NCBI RefSeq assembly: GCF_001017435.1
Contig: NZ_CP011371.1
Span: 310,001 to 374,000, forward strand
DNA: 64,000 bases
Direction: 5' to 3'
Source: Caldimonas brevitalea
GTDB lineage: Bacteria; Pseudomonadota; Gammaproteobacteria; Burkholderiales; Burkholderiaceae_C
The notes under the pieces are model-generated. The model was given only the letters and a program-made list of their open reading frames with translations, had not been told where the DNA came from and ran no database searches. Shown piece after piece: positions 13,563-20,720 of this stretch (positions are counted from its first letter, which is position 1; each line of letters begins with the position of its first letter). A program made the translations under genes and the position numbers.

Positions 13563-13871
13563 AAGTCCTCCTTTCCGAGGGGGTTGCGGGGATGCTCTTA
13601 TGAGGGGAACACAGAGAGGGGAAGCAAGAAAGAGGGGGAGAGAAGAGGGGGCATCAGACGAGGCTTGTTGAACCCAGTGTGCCGCCGTCCTGCCCATGTG
13701 ACAAGCGTGTGGCGGGAATACCCGAAATGCCCTTGTCGGGCGTCAACAGACGCATCGTTTTGGGCCATCATGCACAGTTGCAGCAATAGCTGCACAGCGG
13801 ACGCATCTCGATCGAGACACATGCCCGGCACCGCACCGGGCCGGTGCTGTCCGCTGCTGCCCGGCGTGCCC
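13563..13871. other. Gene-free leader/intergenic stretch upstream of hpf
   Basis: I see no gene here; a 77-codon minus-strand frame has no recognisable start context or similarity. The hpf-proximal part holds a ~55-nt purine run on the plus strand (13600-13655), which becomes a CU-rich tract in the hpf transcript. Its core TTTCTTGCTTCC is on the minus strand at 13620-13631. A 6-bp inverted repeat (TGCAGC-AATA-GCTGCA) lies near 13782-13797. No sigma-54 type -24/-12 element was recognised. Confidence 0.5.
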
Positions 13872-14498
13872 TCAGCGGCGGTTCGGGTTCAGCTTGCGCA
13901 GCCCGGTGGCGGTGTCGACCGCCAAGGTCTGCAGCACTTCGATCAGCGCTTGCGCCTGTCCCTGGGGCGTATCGGTCTGGCTGTGCACCTCGAGGCGACG
14001 TTCGACCAGGGGCTGCGTGCGGGGCTGCAGCGAGGGGGATGCGAGCGTGATGCGCGCATCGGCGGTCAGCAAACGCTGGGCGCGCTGATAGTCGAGCGGC
14101 GCCAGGTCGACGTTCAGGCTGAGGTCGGCCACCCGGTCGGTGCAACTGCCTTCACAGATCGTCCAACCGGGCAGCGCCTGGCGCAGCGCGGCGATGAACT
14201 CGCGCGTCACCCCCACTTCGAAACGCTCGGCCCAATAGGTCTGCGGCCACTCGGCCAGCGTGCTGCTGTCGGCGCGGTAGCGCACCCGCCGCGTCAGCAA
14301 ATATTCCGGGACGGCGACGCGCCGCACGGCGAGCGCCAGGGCTTGTCCCGGGGCGGTGGCCGGGGGCGTCCGCAGCGTGGCGGGCGGCAGGGTCAGCAGC
14401 GTCGAGGGGGGCTTGTCGTTGGCGCAGCCGCCGGCCAGGGCGGCGAGCAGCAGCAGGCCGACGAGCGGACGGCAGGCGGGGCGGCGTACAGGTGTCAT
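13872..14498 (-). CDS. ABC-type transport auxiliary lipoprotein (PqiC-like)
   Basis: This is a 208-residue periplasmic lipoprotein with signal sequence and lipobox LAALAGGCAN at about residues 17-26. The body (LALAVRRVAVPEYLLTRRVRYRADSSTLAEWPQTYWAERFEVGVTREFIAAL) matches the family that accompanies MCE transporters, whose prototype is PqiC. Its ATG overlaps the stop of the MCE gene (ATGA). It is the last gene of a four-gene operon: permease, ATPase, MCE protein, lipoprotein. It probably anchors the MCE assembly to the outer membrane; this is inferred from the family. Confidence 0.82.
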   Translation of the reverse strand: MTPVRRPACRPLVGLLLLAALAGGCANDKPPSTLLTLPPATLRTPPATAPGQALALAVRRVAVPEYLLTRRVRYRADSSTLAEWPQTYWAERFEVGVTREFIAALRQALPGWTICEGSCTDRVADLSLNVDLAPLDYQRAQRLLTADARITLASPSLQPRTQPLVERRLEVHSQTDTPQGQAQALIEVLQTLAVDTATGLRKLNPNRR

Positions 14499-15460
14499 GG
14501 GCGGTCGGCGCCGAAGATGACGGCGTTGGGTTTTTCTTCGAGCAATTCGCTCCATTCGCGCAAACCGCGGGCGGCCTGCGACAGGTCGCGCACCGCGGAG
14601 TCCAGGTCGGCGCGCAGGGGGGCGCCGGGCGCCGTCAGCTCGGCGACGCGGTCCATCGCCAGCCGGGCCGACTCTGCTGCTTCGCGGGCGCCGCTCAACG
14701 TCGTCTGCAGCTCGGGCCGCGCCGCGAGCACGGTCTCGCGGGTCGCGTCCGACAGCTTGGCGACCGATGCGAGCGTGGCGGTGGCTTGCCCTTGCACCTG
14801 TTGCAGCGCGGTCGAGGCGACGTTCAGCGTCTTGCGTGCTTCTCCCGCGGTGCTGGCGATTTCCTTGCTGGACAGCTCCAGCGTGCTGCGCGTGCTGTCG
14901 AGCGTTGTCTGCAGCGATACCAGTGTGCGCCGCAAGTCCTGGACCGTTTCGCGCAGCGGCAGCTCGGCCACTTGATCCACCAGCGCGCCGAAGCGGTCGG
15001 CGACCGCCGGGATCTCCGGTTCGCGGTTCGACCCCATCTGGGTCGCCGGCGTGCCGGGCAGGAAATCGAGGTCGATCAATTTCTGGCCGGTCACGAAACT
15101 CTGGGCGACCATGCGCGCGCGCAGGCCACGGCGCACGAGGTCGGGCAGGTTGATGGCGGTGTCGGTGTCGGCATGGCCGAAACGGACGGCGTCTTCGCGC
15201 AGTGTGACCCGCACGGGGATGCGAGCATCGAGCGAGTTGTCGTCGACCTCGATCCCGATCGACTCCACCTGGCCCACGGGCACGCCGCGGAAGGTGACCG
15301 GCGCCCCGACATACAACCCTTTGACGCTGCCTTCGAAATAGATCACCGCACGCAACTGCTGCTGAAACAGGCTGCTGCCGCTGAGCCAGACGATGGTGAG
15401 GACGATCAGCACCAAGGCGCCGATGACGAAGCTGCCGACGAGCAATGCGTGACGTTTCAT
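14495..15460 (-). CDS. MCE-domain substrate-binding protein of lipid ABC transporter
   Basis: This 321-residue protein has one N-terminal transmembrane anchor (VGSFVIGALVLIVLTIVWLSG) and one MCE domain at about 40-120 (VIYFEGSVKGLYVGAPVTFRGVPVGQV). A long alpha-helical tail with regular heptads follows (residues ~165-300). MCE proteins form hexameric rings or tubes that carry hydrophobic lipids across the periplasm. The long helical tail suggests a needle-like form rather than the short MlaD disc. It overlaps its neighbours by 4 nt on each side. MlaC- and MlaB-like partners are absent, so calling it MlaD would overstate the case. Confidence 0.87.
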   Translation of the reverse strand: MKRHALLVGSFVIGALVLIVLTIVWLSGSSLFQQQLRAVIYFEGSVKGLYVGAPVTFRGVPVGQVESIGIEVDDNSLDARIPVRVTLREDAVRFGHADTDTAINLPDLVRRGLRARMVAQSFVTGQKLIDLDFLPGTPATQMGSNREPEIPAVADRFGALVDQVAELPLRETVQDLRRTLVSLQTTLDSTRSTLELSSKEIASTAGEARKTLNVASTALQQVQGQATATLASVAKLSDATRETVLAARPELQTTLSGAREAAESARLAMDRVAELTAPGAPLRADLDSAVRDLSQAARGLREWSELLEEKPNAVIFGADRP

Positions 15461-16242
15461 GTGGAAGCGGGGGCTGGAAGAGGCGCACCGGCGGGCGCCG
15501 CAGGTTCTTCTCGGCGCAGGAAAGCCCGCACCGTGGGATGCTGCGCATCATCGCGCAATTGCCGCGGGCTGCCGTGTGCGATGGGCTGCTTGCTGTCGGC
15601 ATCGAGAAAGATGCCGTCATCGGCGATGGCCAGCAGGCTGGGCAGTTCGTGGCTGACGATGACGACCGCCGCGCCGGTGCGTTCGCGCACGTCGAGGATC
15701 AAGTCGTCGAGCCGCTTGGAACTGATCGGGTCGAGGCCGGCCGACGGCTCGTCGAGAAACAGCAGCGGCACCTCCACCGCGATCGCCCGCGCCAGGCCGG
15801 CGCGTTTTTTCATGCCGCCACTGATGTCGGACGGGTAGTAGCTTTCGAATTGGCGCAGCCCCACCCATTCCAGCACCTCCCGGGCGCGCGCTTCGCGTTG
15901 CTCGCGGTTCAGGCGTGTGTGTTGTTCCAGCGGCAGGCAGACATTCTCGAGCAGGGTCATCGACGACCACAGCGCGGCGCTCTGGAACAGCATGCCGAAG
16001 CCGGCCCTGAGTTTCATCCGCTGTGCCTCGTCGCTGGCCCAGTAGTCGACGCCCTCGTAGTCGATATGGCCGGCGGCGGGCGCCAGCAAGCCGATCAGGT
16101 GCCGCAGCAGCGTGCTCTTGCCGCAGCCGCTGCCGCCCATGATGGCGAACACGGTGCCGCGTTCGATGCTGAACGAGATGTTGCGCTGGATCAGCCGGTC
16201 GCCGAAGCGCATTTCGAGGTCTCGCACGGTGAGCAGCGTCAT
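15457..16242 (-). CDS. ABC transporter ATP-binding protein (MlaF-like)
   Basis: This is the cytoplasmic ATPase that drives the MCE lipid transporter. The 261-residue protein shows Walker A MGGSGCGKSTLLRHLIG, signature YPSDISGGMKKRAGLARA, Walker B VPLLFLDEPSAGLD and the switch histidine in VIVSHELPSL. The ATG at 16242 (MTLLTVRDLEMRF) lies one base past the permease stop. Longer in-frame starts overlap the permease. Substrate and direction of transport are not determinable from sequence. Confidence 0.92.
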   Translation of the reverse strand: MTLLTVRDLEMRFGDRLIQRNISFSIERGTVFAIMGGSGCGKSTLLRHLIGLLAPAAGHIDYEGVDYWASDEAQRMKLRAGFGMLFQSAALWSSMTLLENVCLPLEQHTRLNREQREARAREVLEWVGLRQFESYYPSDISGGMKKRAGLARAIAVEVPLLFLDEPSAGLDPISSKRLDDLILDVRERTGAAVVIVSHELPSLLAIADDGIFLDADSKQPIAHGSPRQLRDDAQHPTVRAFLRREEPAAPAGAPLPAPAST

Positions 16243-16243
16243 C

Positions 16244-17008
16244 TCAAATCCCCAGCGCGTTGGCGCAGACGGCAAACACCGCGTCGAGCGCGATCACGCC
16301 AACGATGCTGAACACGACCGCTTGCGTGGTGGCGTTGCCGACACCGGCCGCATTGCGTTGCGCATAGAGGCCGAAGTAGCAGCCGGTTACGGCGACCAGC
16401 CCGCCGAACACGAAGGATTTGGCGAAGCCCAGGCCGAGGTGTTCCCAGCTGAGGGCTTCGAAGGTGCGCTCGAAATAGGCCGCCGGCGCCAGGTCGAGCA
16501 TGCCCGCGCCCACCAGCAAGCCGCCCACCAGGCCCGTCAAGCACGCGTACACATACAGCAGCGGCATCGCCATCAGCAGCGCCACCACGCGCGGCAGCAC
16601 CAGGTAGTCCACGGCATGCAGCCCGAGCACCTCGAGGGCGTCCACCTCTTCGTTGGTCTGCATGGTTGCCAGCTCGGCAGCAAATGCCGCGCCTGTGCGA
16701 CCGGCCATCACGACGGCCGTGATCACCGCGGCCATCTCGCGTGCCACGGCAATGCCGACCAGGTCCGCGACGAAGATGCCGGCACCGAACTTCATCAGCT
16801 GCACCGCGCCGACGAAGGCGAGGATGGAGCCGACCAGGAGATTGACGACCGTCACGATGGGCAGGGCGCGTGCGCTGCTGTCGGCCGCCGCCCGGGTCAA
16901 GTCGCGGGTGCGGAAACGCCAGCGGCCGCGCAGCAACGACGCGGCGGACAGCATCACGTGGCCGAGGAAGGCGACGGCGCGTAAGGGCAGTAGCGTAGCC
17001 AGGCGCAT
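16244..17008 (-). CDS. MlaE-family ABC transporter permease
   Basis: This is the integral membrane permease of the MCE transporter. The 254-residue protein has the MlaE/TTG2 signature around VAREMAAVITAVVMAGRTGAAFAAELATMQTNEEVDALEVLG, and five or so hydrophobic segments including a C-terminal AVVFSIVGVIALDAVFAVCANAL. The ATG at 17008 gives a normal family start; the frame continues upstream but runs into the serA control region. It is the first gene of the permease-ATPase-MCE-lipoprotein operon and is divergent from serA with 212 bp between starts. Confidence 0.9.
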   Translation of the reverse strand: MRLATLLPLRAVAFLGHVMLSAASLLRGRWRFRTRDLTRAAADSSARALPIVTVVNLLVGSILAFVGAVQLMKFGAGIFVADLVGIAVAREMAAVITAVVMAGRTGAAFAAELATMQTNEEVDALEVLGLHAVDYLVLPRVVALLMAMPLLYVYACLTGLVGGLLVGAGMLDLAPAAYFERTFEALSWEHLGLGFAKSFVFGGLVAVTGCYFGLYAQRNAAGVGNATTQAVVFSIVGVIALDAVFAVCANALGI

Positions 17009-17220
17009 GGTGCGCCATTGTGAGGGGTTTCGTTGACGGCTGCCCTCAGCGCGCCGGCGAGGCCGCTGCACAATCCCAAGGCACGCGCGCGGCAGGGCTT
17101 CCTGTGCGTGGGCTGGCAGGCCGGTGGGAGGGTCGGCACACTGCCGGGAAGCGCCGCCCCGGAACGGGAGGGCCGCCGCCGCTGAACCCTCACATGAACC
17201 ATTAAATAGGAACACACGCG

Positions 17221-18453
17221 ATGTCTGCACGCCTGTCGGTCCAAAAGGACAAACTGAAGTTCGTGTTGCTGGAAGGGATCCATCCGTCCGCCGTCGAAGC
17301 GCTGGCACGCGATGGCTACACGCAGGTCCACGCCCATGCGAAGGCGCTGGTCGGCGACGCCCTCGCGGAGGCGATCGGCGACGCGCACTTCGTCGGCATC
17401 CGCTCCCGCACCCAGCTCACCGCCGAGGTGCTCGACCGGGCCCCGAAGCTCACGGCCATCGGCGCCTTCTGCATCGGCACCAACCAGATCGACCTGCCGG
17501 CCGCCGCCAAGCGCGGCATTCCGGTGTTCAACGCGCCCTTTTCCAACACCCGCAGCGTGGCCGAACTGGTGTTGGCCGAGATGATCATGCTGATGCGCGG
17601 CATCCCCGAGAAGAACGCCATCCTGCACCGCGGCGGCTGGGTCAAGAGCGCGGCCAACTCCTACGAGGCGCGCGGCAAGACGCTGGGCATCGTCGGCTAC
17701 GGCCACATCGGCACGCAGATCGGGGTGCTGGCCGAACACCTGGGCATGCGGGTGGTGTTCTTCGACGTCGAAGCCAAGCTGCCCTTGGGCAACGCCCGCC
17801 AGGTCGCTTCGCTGCAGGAACTGCTGTCGACGGCGGACGTCGTGAGCCTGCACGTGCCCGAAACGCCCGCCACCCAGAACATGATCGGCGCGGCGCAGCT
17901 GGCGCAGATGAAGCCGGGCAGCTACCTCATCAACGCGTCGCGCGGCACGGTGGTCGACATCGATGCGCTGGTCGCCGCGCTCGATGCCAAACACCTGCTC
18001 GGGGCGGCGATCGATGTGTTCCCGGTCGAACCCCAGGGCAACGATGCCGGCTTCGATTCGCCGCTGACGCGCTTCGAGAACGTCATCCTGACGCCCCATA
18101 TCGGCGGCTCGACCCTGGAAGCCCAGGAAAGCATCGGGCGCGAGGTGGCGGCCAAGCTGATCCGCTACAGCAACAACGGCTCGACGGTCTCTGCCGTCAA
18201 TTTCCCGGAGGTGTCGTTGCCGGAGCACACCGGCAAGTGCCGGTTGCTGCACATCCACCACAACGTGCCCGGCGTGCTGGCGCGCATCAACGAGCGATTC
18301 TCGGAGGTGGGCATCAACATCGCCGCGCAGTACCTGCAGACCAACGAGCATGTCGGCTACGTCGTGGTCGACGTCGACGCCTCGGCCAGCGAGATCGCGC
18401 TGGGCAACCTGTGCTCGATCGAAGGCACGATCCGTTGCCGCATTCTCTATTGA
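17221..18453 (+). CDS. serA: D-3-phosphoglycerate dehydrogenase
   Basis: SerA oxidises 3-phosphoglycerate to phosphohydroxypyruvate, the first step of serine synthesis. At 410 residues it matches the E. coli-type short enzyme with a C-terminal ACT domain for serine feedback. Seen are the NAD-binding VGYGHIGTQIGVLAEHLG, catalytic Arg in NASRGTVVDIDAL, Glu in AIDVFPVEPQ and His in TPHIGGSTLEAQ. The ACT domain begins at about 335 (HIHHNVPGVLARINERFSEV). The spacing AGGAA-N9-ATG gives a modest ribosome site. It is divergent from the MCE transporter operon. Confidence 0.96.
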   Translation: MSARLSVQKDKLKFVLLEGIHPSAVEALARDGYTQVHAHAKALVGDALAEAIGDAHFVGIRSRTQLTAEVLDRAPKLTAIGAFCIGTNQIDLPAAAKRGIPVFNAPFSNTRSVAELVLAEMIMLMRGIPEKNAILHRGGWVKSAANSYEARGKTLGIVGYGHIGTQIGVLAEHLGMRVVFFDVEAKLPLGNARQVASLQELLSTADVVSLHVPETPATQNMIGAAQLAQMKPGSYLINASRGTVVDIDALVAALDAKHLLGAAIDVFPVEPQGNDAGFDSPLTRFENVILTPHIGGSTLEAQESIGREVAAKLIRYSNNGSTVSAVNFPEVSLPEHTGKCRLLHIHHNVPGVLARINERFSEVGINIAAQYLQTNEHVGYVVVDVDASASEIALGNLCSIEGTIRCRILY

Positions 18454-18475
18454 CCCGACGCGCGGAACCGACGCC

Positions 18476-19264
18476 GTGAAGCCGCCGGTCCGGCCCCGGC
18501 GCCCGCACCGCCCGCAGGGCTGGCGCGCGACCGCGTCCGAATGGCGCCGGCAGGTCGGACTGGGCCTGCGCCAGCGCCGGCGGCTGGCGCTCGGCCTGGC
18601 CCTTGCGGCGGTGGCCGCGGTGGCGGCGTCTGTCTTCCTGGTGCTCGCGGAGGCCGTGGTCGAGGGTGAGCCGCTGGCGATCGACCGCGCCTTGCTGCTG
18701 GCCTTGCGCAATCCGGCCGACCCCACCGACCCGCTGGGGCCGTGGTGGGTTGAATTGATGATGCGCGACATCACCGCGCTCGGCAGCACGGCAGTGCTGG
18801 CCTTGCTGGCGCTGTCGACGCTCGGCTACTTGCTGCTGCTCCGCAAATGGGGCACGGCGCTGATCGTGCTGTGTTCGGTGGCCGGGGGCGCCGGCGCCAG
18901 TCATGTTCTGAAACTGCTGGTGCAGCGGCCCCGCCCCGACCTGGTGCCGCACGGCGTGCCGGTGCTCACTTTGAGCTTTCCTAGCGGCCATGCCACGTCG
19001 TCCGCCGTGGTGTTCCTGACCCTCGGCGCCTTGCTGGCAAGCCTGCAGAGCAGCCGCAAGGCAGCTGTCTACATCCTTGCATCGGCGGCCAGCATCACAG
19101 CGCTGGTGGGGCTCAGCCGGGTCTACCTCGGGGTGCACTGGCCCAGCGACGTGCTGGCCGGCTGGGCGCTCGGGGCGGGTTGGGCGGCGGCCTGTTTGAT
19201 GGTGTCGCTGTGGCTGCGCGAGCGCAGCGGGCAGGCCTTGCCGGCGCAGACCGATCCCGCGTGA
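18476..19264 (+). CDS. PAP2-family phosphatase
   Basis: This is a membrane phosphatase of the type-2 phosphatidic acid phosphatase superfamily, acting on lipid phosphates such as undecaprenyl pyrophosphate or phosphatidate. The 262-residue protein has all three signature motifs: KLLVQRPRP, FPSGHATSS and SRVYLGVHWPSDVLAG, with the catalytic histidines present. Several transmembrane segments flank them. The basic N-terminus (RPRRPHRPQGWRATASEWRRQ) is cytoplasmic. The GTG at 18476 is chosen because the frame upstream of it lies within serA. The substrate is not determinable. Confidence 0.87.
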   Translation: MKPPVRPRRPHRPQGWRATASEWRRQVGLGLRQRRRLALGLALAAVAAVAASVFLVLAEAVVEGEPLAIDRALLLALRNPADPTDPLGPWWVELMMRDITALGSTAVLALLALSTLGYLLLLRKWGTALIVLCSVAGGAGASHVLKLLVQRPRPDLVPHGVPVLTLSFPSGHATSSAVVFLTLGALLASLQSSRKAAVYILASAASITALVGLSRVYLGVHWPSDVLAGWALGAGWAAACLMVSLWLRERSGQALPAQTDPA

Positions 19265-19431
19265 GGTGCTGGCACGGGGGGTGCTGGGCGTTCGATGGGG
19301 CCGTCGCCGGCGGCGCCGCGGAGAGCACAATCGGCCGGGTTTAGGGGCCCCTGGTGGCGCAAAGTCGGCGGGCACTGGAAAATCACGGTTTGATCCCCAA
19401 TTACCCAGGTCACCTTGGAGGCACCCCATCC

Positions 19432-19650
19432 ATGACCAAGACCGTCACCACCCGCATCAACGACGACGGCCTGCGCTACCGTTCGAAAACCGTCGGTTCT
19501 CCGTTCGCAAGCAAGGCCAACACCCGTTCGTGCTTCAAATGCGGCAAACACCGCACCCCGGATCAACTGCAGTCGAAGAAGTTGCTCGGCAAGACCGAGA
19601 TGGTCTGCAAGCCCTCCTGCAAGGAGCTGGCTGAAGCGCTCGGAGAGTGA
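19432..19650 (+). CDS. Small four-cysteine protein of unknown function
   Basis: This 72-residue protein has four cysteines: a CxxC pair (SCFKCGKHRT) and a second Cys pair (MVCKPSC) about 27 residues later. The spacing suggests one zinc site. It is basic and soluble, with no signal peptide. TTGGAGG lies upstream of the ATG. I recall near-identical conserved hypothetical proteins in related Burkholderiales, which is memory and not a search. Its TGA overlaps a GTG that opens the repeat-encoded leader ORF, so it may be translationally linked to the HExxH protein downstream. Function unknown. Confidence 0.75.
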   Translation: MTKTVTTRINDDGLRYRSKTVGSPFASKANTRSCFKCGKHRTPDQLQSKKLLGKTEMVCKPSCKELAEALGE

Positions 19651-19850
19651 GCGCGGGCCGCGCGAGCACCCGCCCGGCCGCCCGAAGGGGGCTCACACGC
19701 AGTGCGGAGCACGGAGGTACCCATGACTCCCGCCCGGCCGCCCGAAGGGGGCTCACACGCAGTGCGCAGCACGGAGGTACCCATGGACTCCCGCCCGGCC
19801 GCCCGAAGGAGGCTCGCACCGCAGTGCGCAGCACAAAGGTAATCCAATGA
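19647..19850 (+). CDS. Repeat-encoded leader ORF coupling two genes
   Basis: A 67-codon frame starts at a GTG overlapping the preceding stop (GTGA) and ends in a TGA overlapping the next gene's ATG (ATGA). It consists almost entirely of three copies of a ~60-bp repeat. Because copy spacings are 60 and 61 bp, the first two copies are read in one frame (RPAARRGLTRSA) and the last in another (EARTAVRSTKVIQ). That last peptide recurs at two other loci. It may serve only to carry ribosomes to the next start. Whether the peptide itself matters is unknown. Confidence 0.4.
   Translation: MSAGRASTRPAARRGLTRSAEHGGTHDSRPAARRGLTRSAQHGGTHGLPPGRPKEARTAVRSTKVIQ
19671..19850 (+). repeat. Dispersed start-codon repeat, three tandem copies
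   Basis: Units begin at 19671, 19731 and about 19791. Each has CGCCCGGCCGCCCGAAGG, then GGCTC, AGTGCGCAGCACGGAGG and a start triplet (CCATG or CAATG). The GGAGGT in copies 1 and 2 is a perfect Shine-Dalgarno sequence followed six or so bases later by ATG; copy 3 has the weaker AAAGGT. The same element occurs inverted at 34867-34932 and 56338-56466, each time ending at the start codon of a gene. Confidence 0.85.
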
Positions 19851-20362
19851 CACCGAGCCGCATGCTGCTCACCTGCTGGCGCTACGTGTGGGCAGCGCCG
19901 GCGAGCGCCGTGGGCCTGTTGCTGGCCCTGCCCTGCTGGGCTTGCGGCGGCGGGGCCGCCCTCGTCGACGGGGTGCTCGAAGTCGGCGGCGGTCGACTCT
20001 CGCGCTGGCAGCGCTGGCTGCCGCAACCGCTGCGTTTCTCGGCCATCACCTTCGGCCACGTCATTCTCGGCGTCGACCGCCTGGCCCTGAGCGCCTGCCG
20101 CCGCCACGAGCATGTGCATGTGCGCCAGTATGAACAGCTGGGCCTGCTGTTCTTCCCCCTCTATTTGGGCTCCAGCCTCTGGCAGCTGGTGCGCGGAGGC
20201 CACCCCTATTTCGACAACCGCTTCGAGCGGGAAGCGTACGGAACGCTGACCACGCCGCGCTCCGCCGCCGCATACGGGGTGGGCGCGGGCCACGGAGCAG
20301 CGGGCGCTGTGCGATCCCGCAGCCCGGGCGACGCGCCAGACGCGGATCGCGGCGCCGCGTAG
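19847..20362 (+). CDS. HExxH-motif protein of unknown function
   Basis: The 171-residue protein has a hydrophobic N-terminal stretch (residues ~9-35), then GHVILGVDRLALSACRRHEHVHVRQYEQLGLLFFPLYLGSSLW and GGHPYFDNRFEREAY. The HEHVH sequence fits an HExxH zinc-site consensus, and the glutamate in FEREAY could be a third ligand, but no peptidase family is recognised. I recall similar unnamed proteins with xHExVHVRQYE and DNxFExEAY. The tail after residue 130 is low-complexity. It begins at the ATG supplied by the last copy of the dispersed repeat. Confidence 0.7.
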   Translation: MTPSRMLLTCWRYVWAAPASAVGLLLALPCWACGGGAALVDGVLEVGGGRLSRWQRWLPQPLRFSAITFGHVILGVDRLALSACRRHEHVHVRQYEQLGLLFFPLYLGSSLWQLVRGGHPYFDNRFEREAYGTLTTPRSAAAYGVGAGHGAAGAVRSRSPGDAPDADRGAA

Positions 20363-20720
20363 GCGCGCAAGCGCCGCCGCGCGACCGCTGGGGTCGCTCT
20401 CTGGCGAAGCGTCTGGGTCGCGTCGGCCAGGCCTTCCGCGCGGGTGATCACTCACTCCTATTGCGCTGTCAGCACTGCCTGCCGGCGGCATGCCCCGCCC
20501 GGGCCCCGCCGGGCGACCTCCTCCAGGCGCTGCGTTGCGGCGCCGACGCCGCCCACCTTCAGCGCCATGCCGCGGCCGTGCACGATTCCTCGGAAAGCCG
20601 TTCCAGCTGCCGCGGGTGCGGCCTGGGAGGCCGCGGCGGGCGGTCGCCTGGCTAAAGTCCCTGCGCCCTATGCCGATAGCGCATCAGGGGGTGCGGACCC
20701 CCAGCCAACTTCCCTGCCCC
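20363..20720. other. Gene-free stretch upstream of the TonB receptor operon
   Basis: This 358-bp stretch contains no convincing gene. Its last 70 bp hold a sigma-28 promoter (20653-20679). The rest is GC-rich with short palindromic runs and no recognisable riboswitch; cobalamin-box features were looked for and not found. Confidence 0.5.
20653..20679 (+). promoter_or_regulatory. Sigma-28 (FliA) promoter for TonB-YfiR-GGDEF/EAL operon
   Basis: The sequence reads TAAAGTCC (20653-20660), 11 bases, then GCCGATAG (20672-20679). The established FliA consensus is TAAAGTTT-N11-GCCGATAA, so 13 of 16 positions match with exact spacing. Transcription would start about 20686, 35 bp before the ATG at 20721. 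This also argues against the upstream ATG at 20670, which lies inside the promoter. fliA itself is the next convergent gene downstream of the operon. Confidence 0.8.

Noticed and set aside
20363..20720. Cobalamin-type riboswitch ahead of the TonB receptor
   Set aside because: Such receptors are often preceded by a B12 riboswitch, but no conserved box was found and a sigma-28 promoter lies only ~40 bp upstream of the start, leaving no room.
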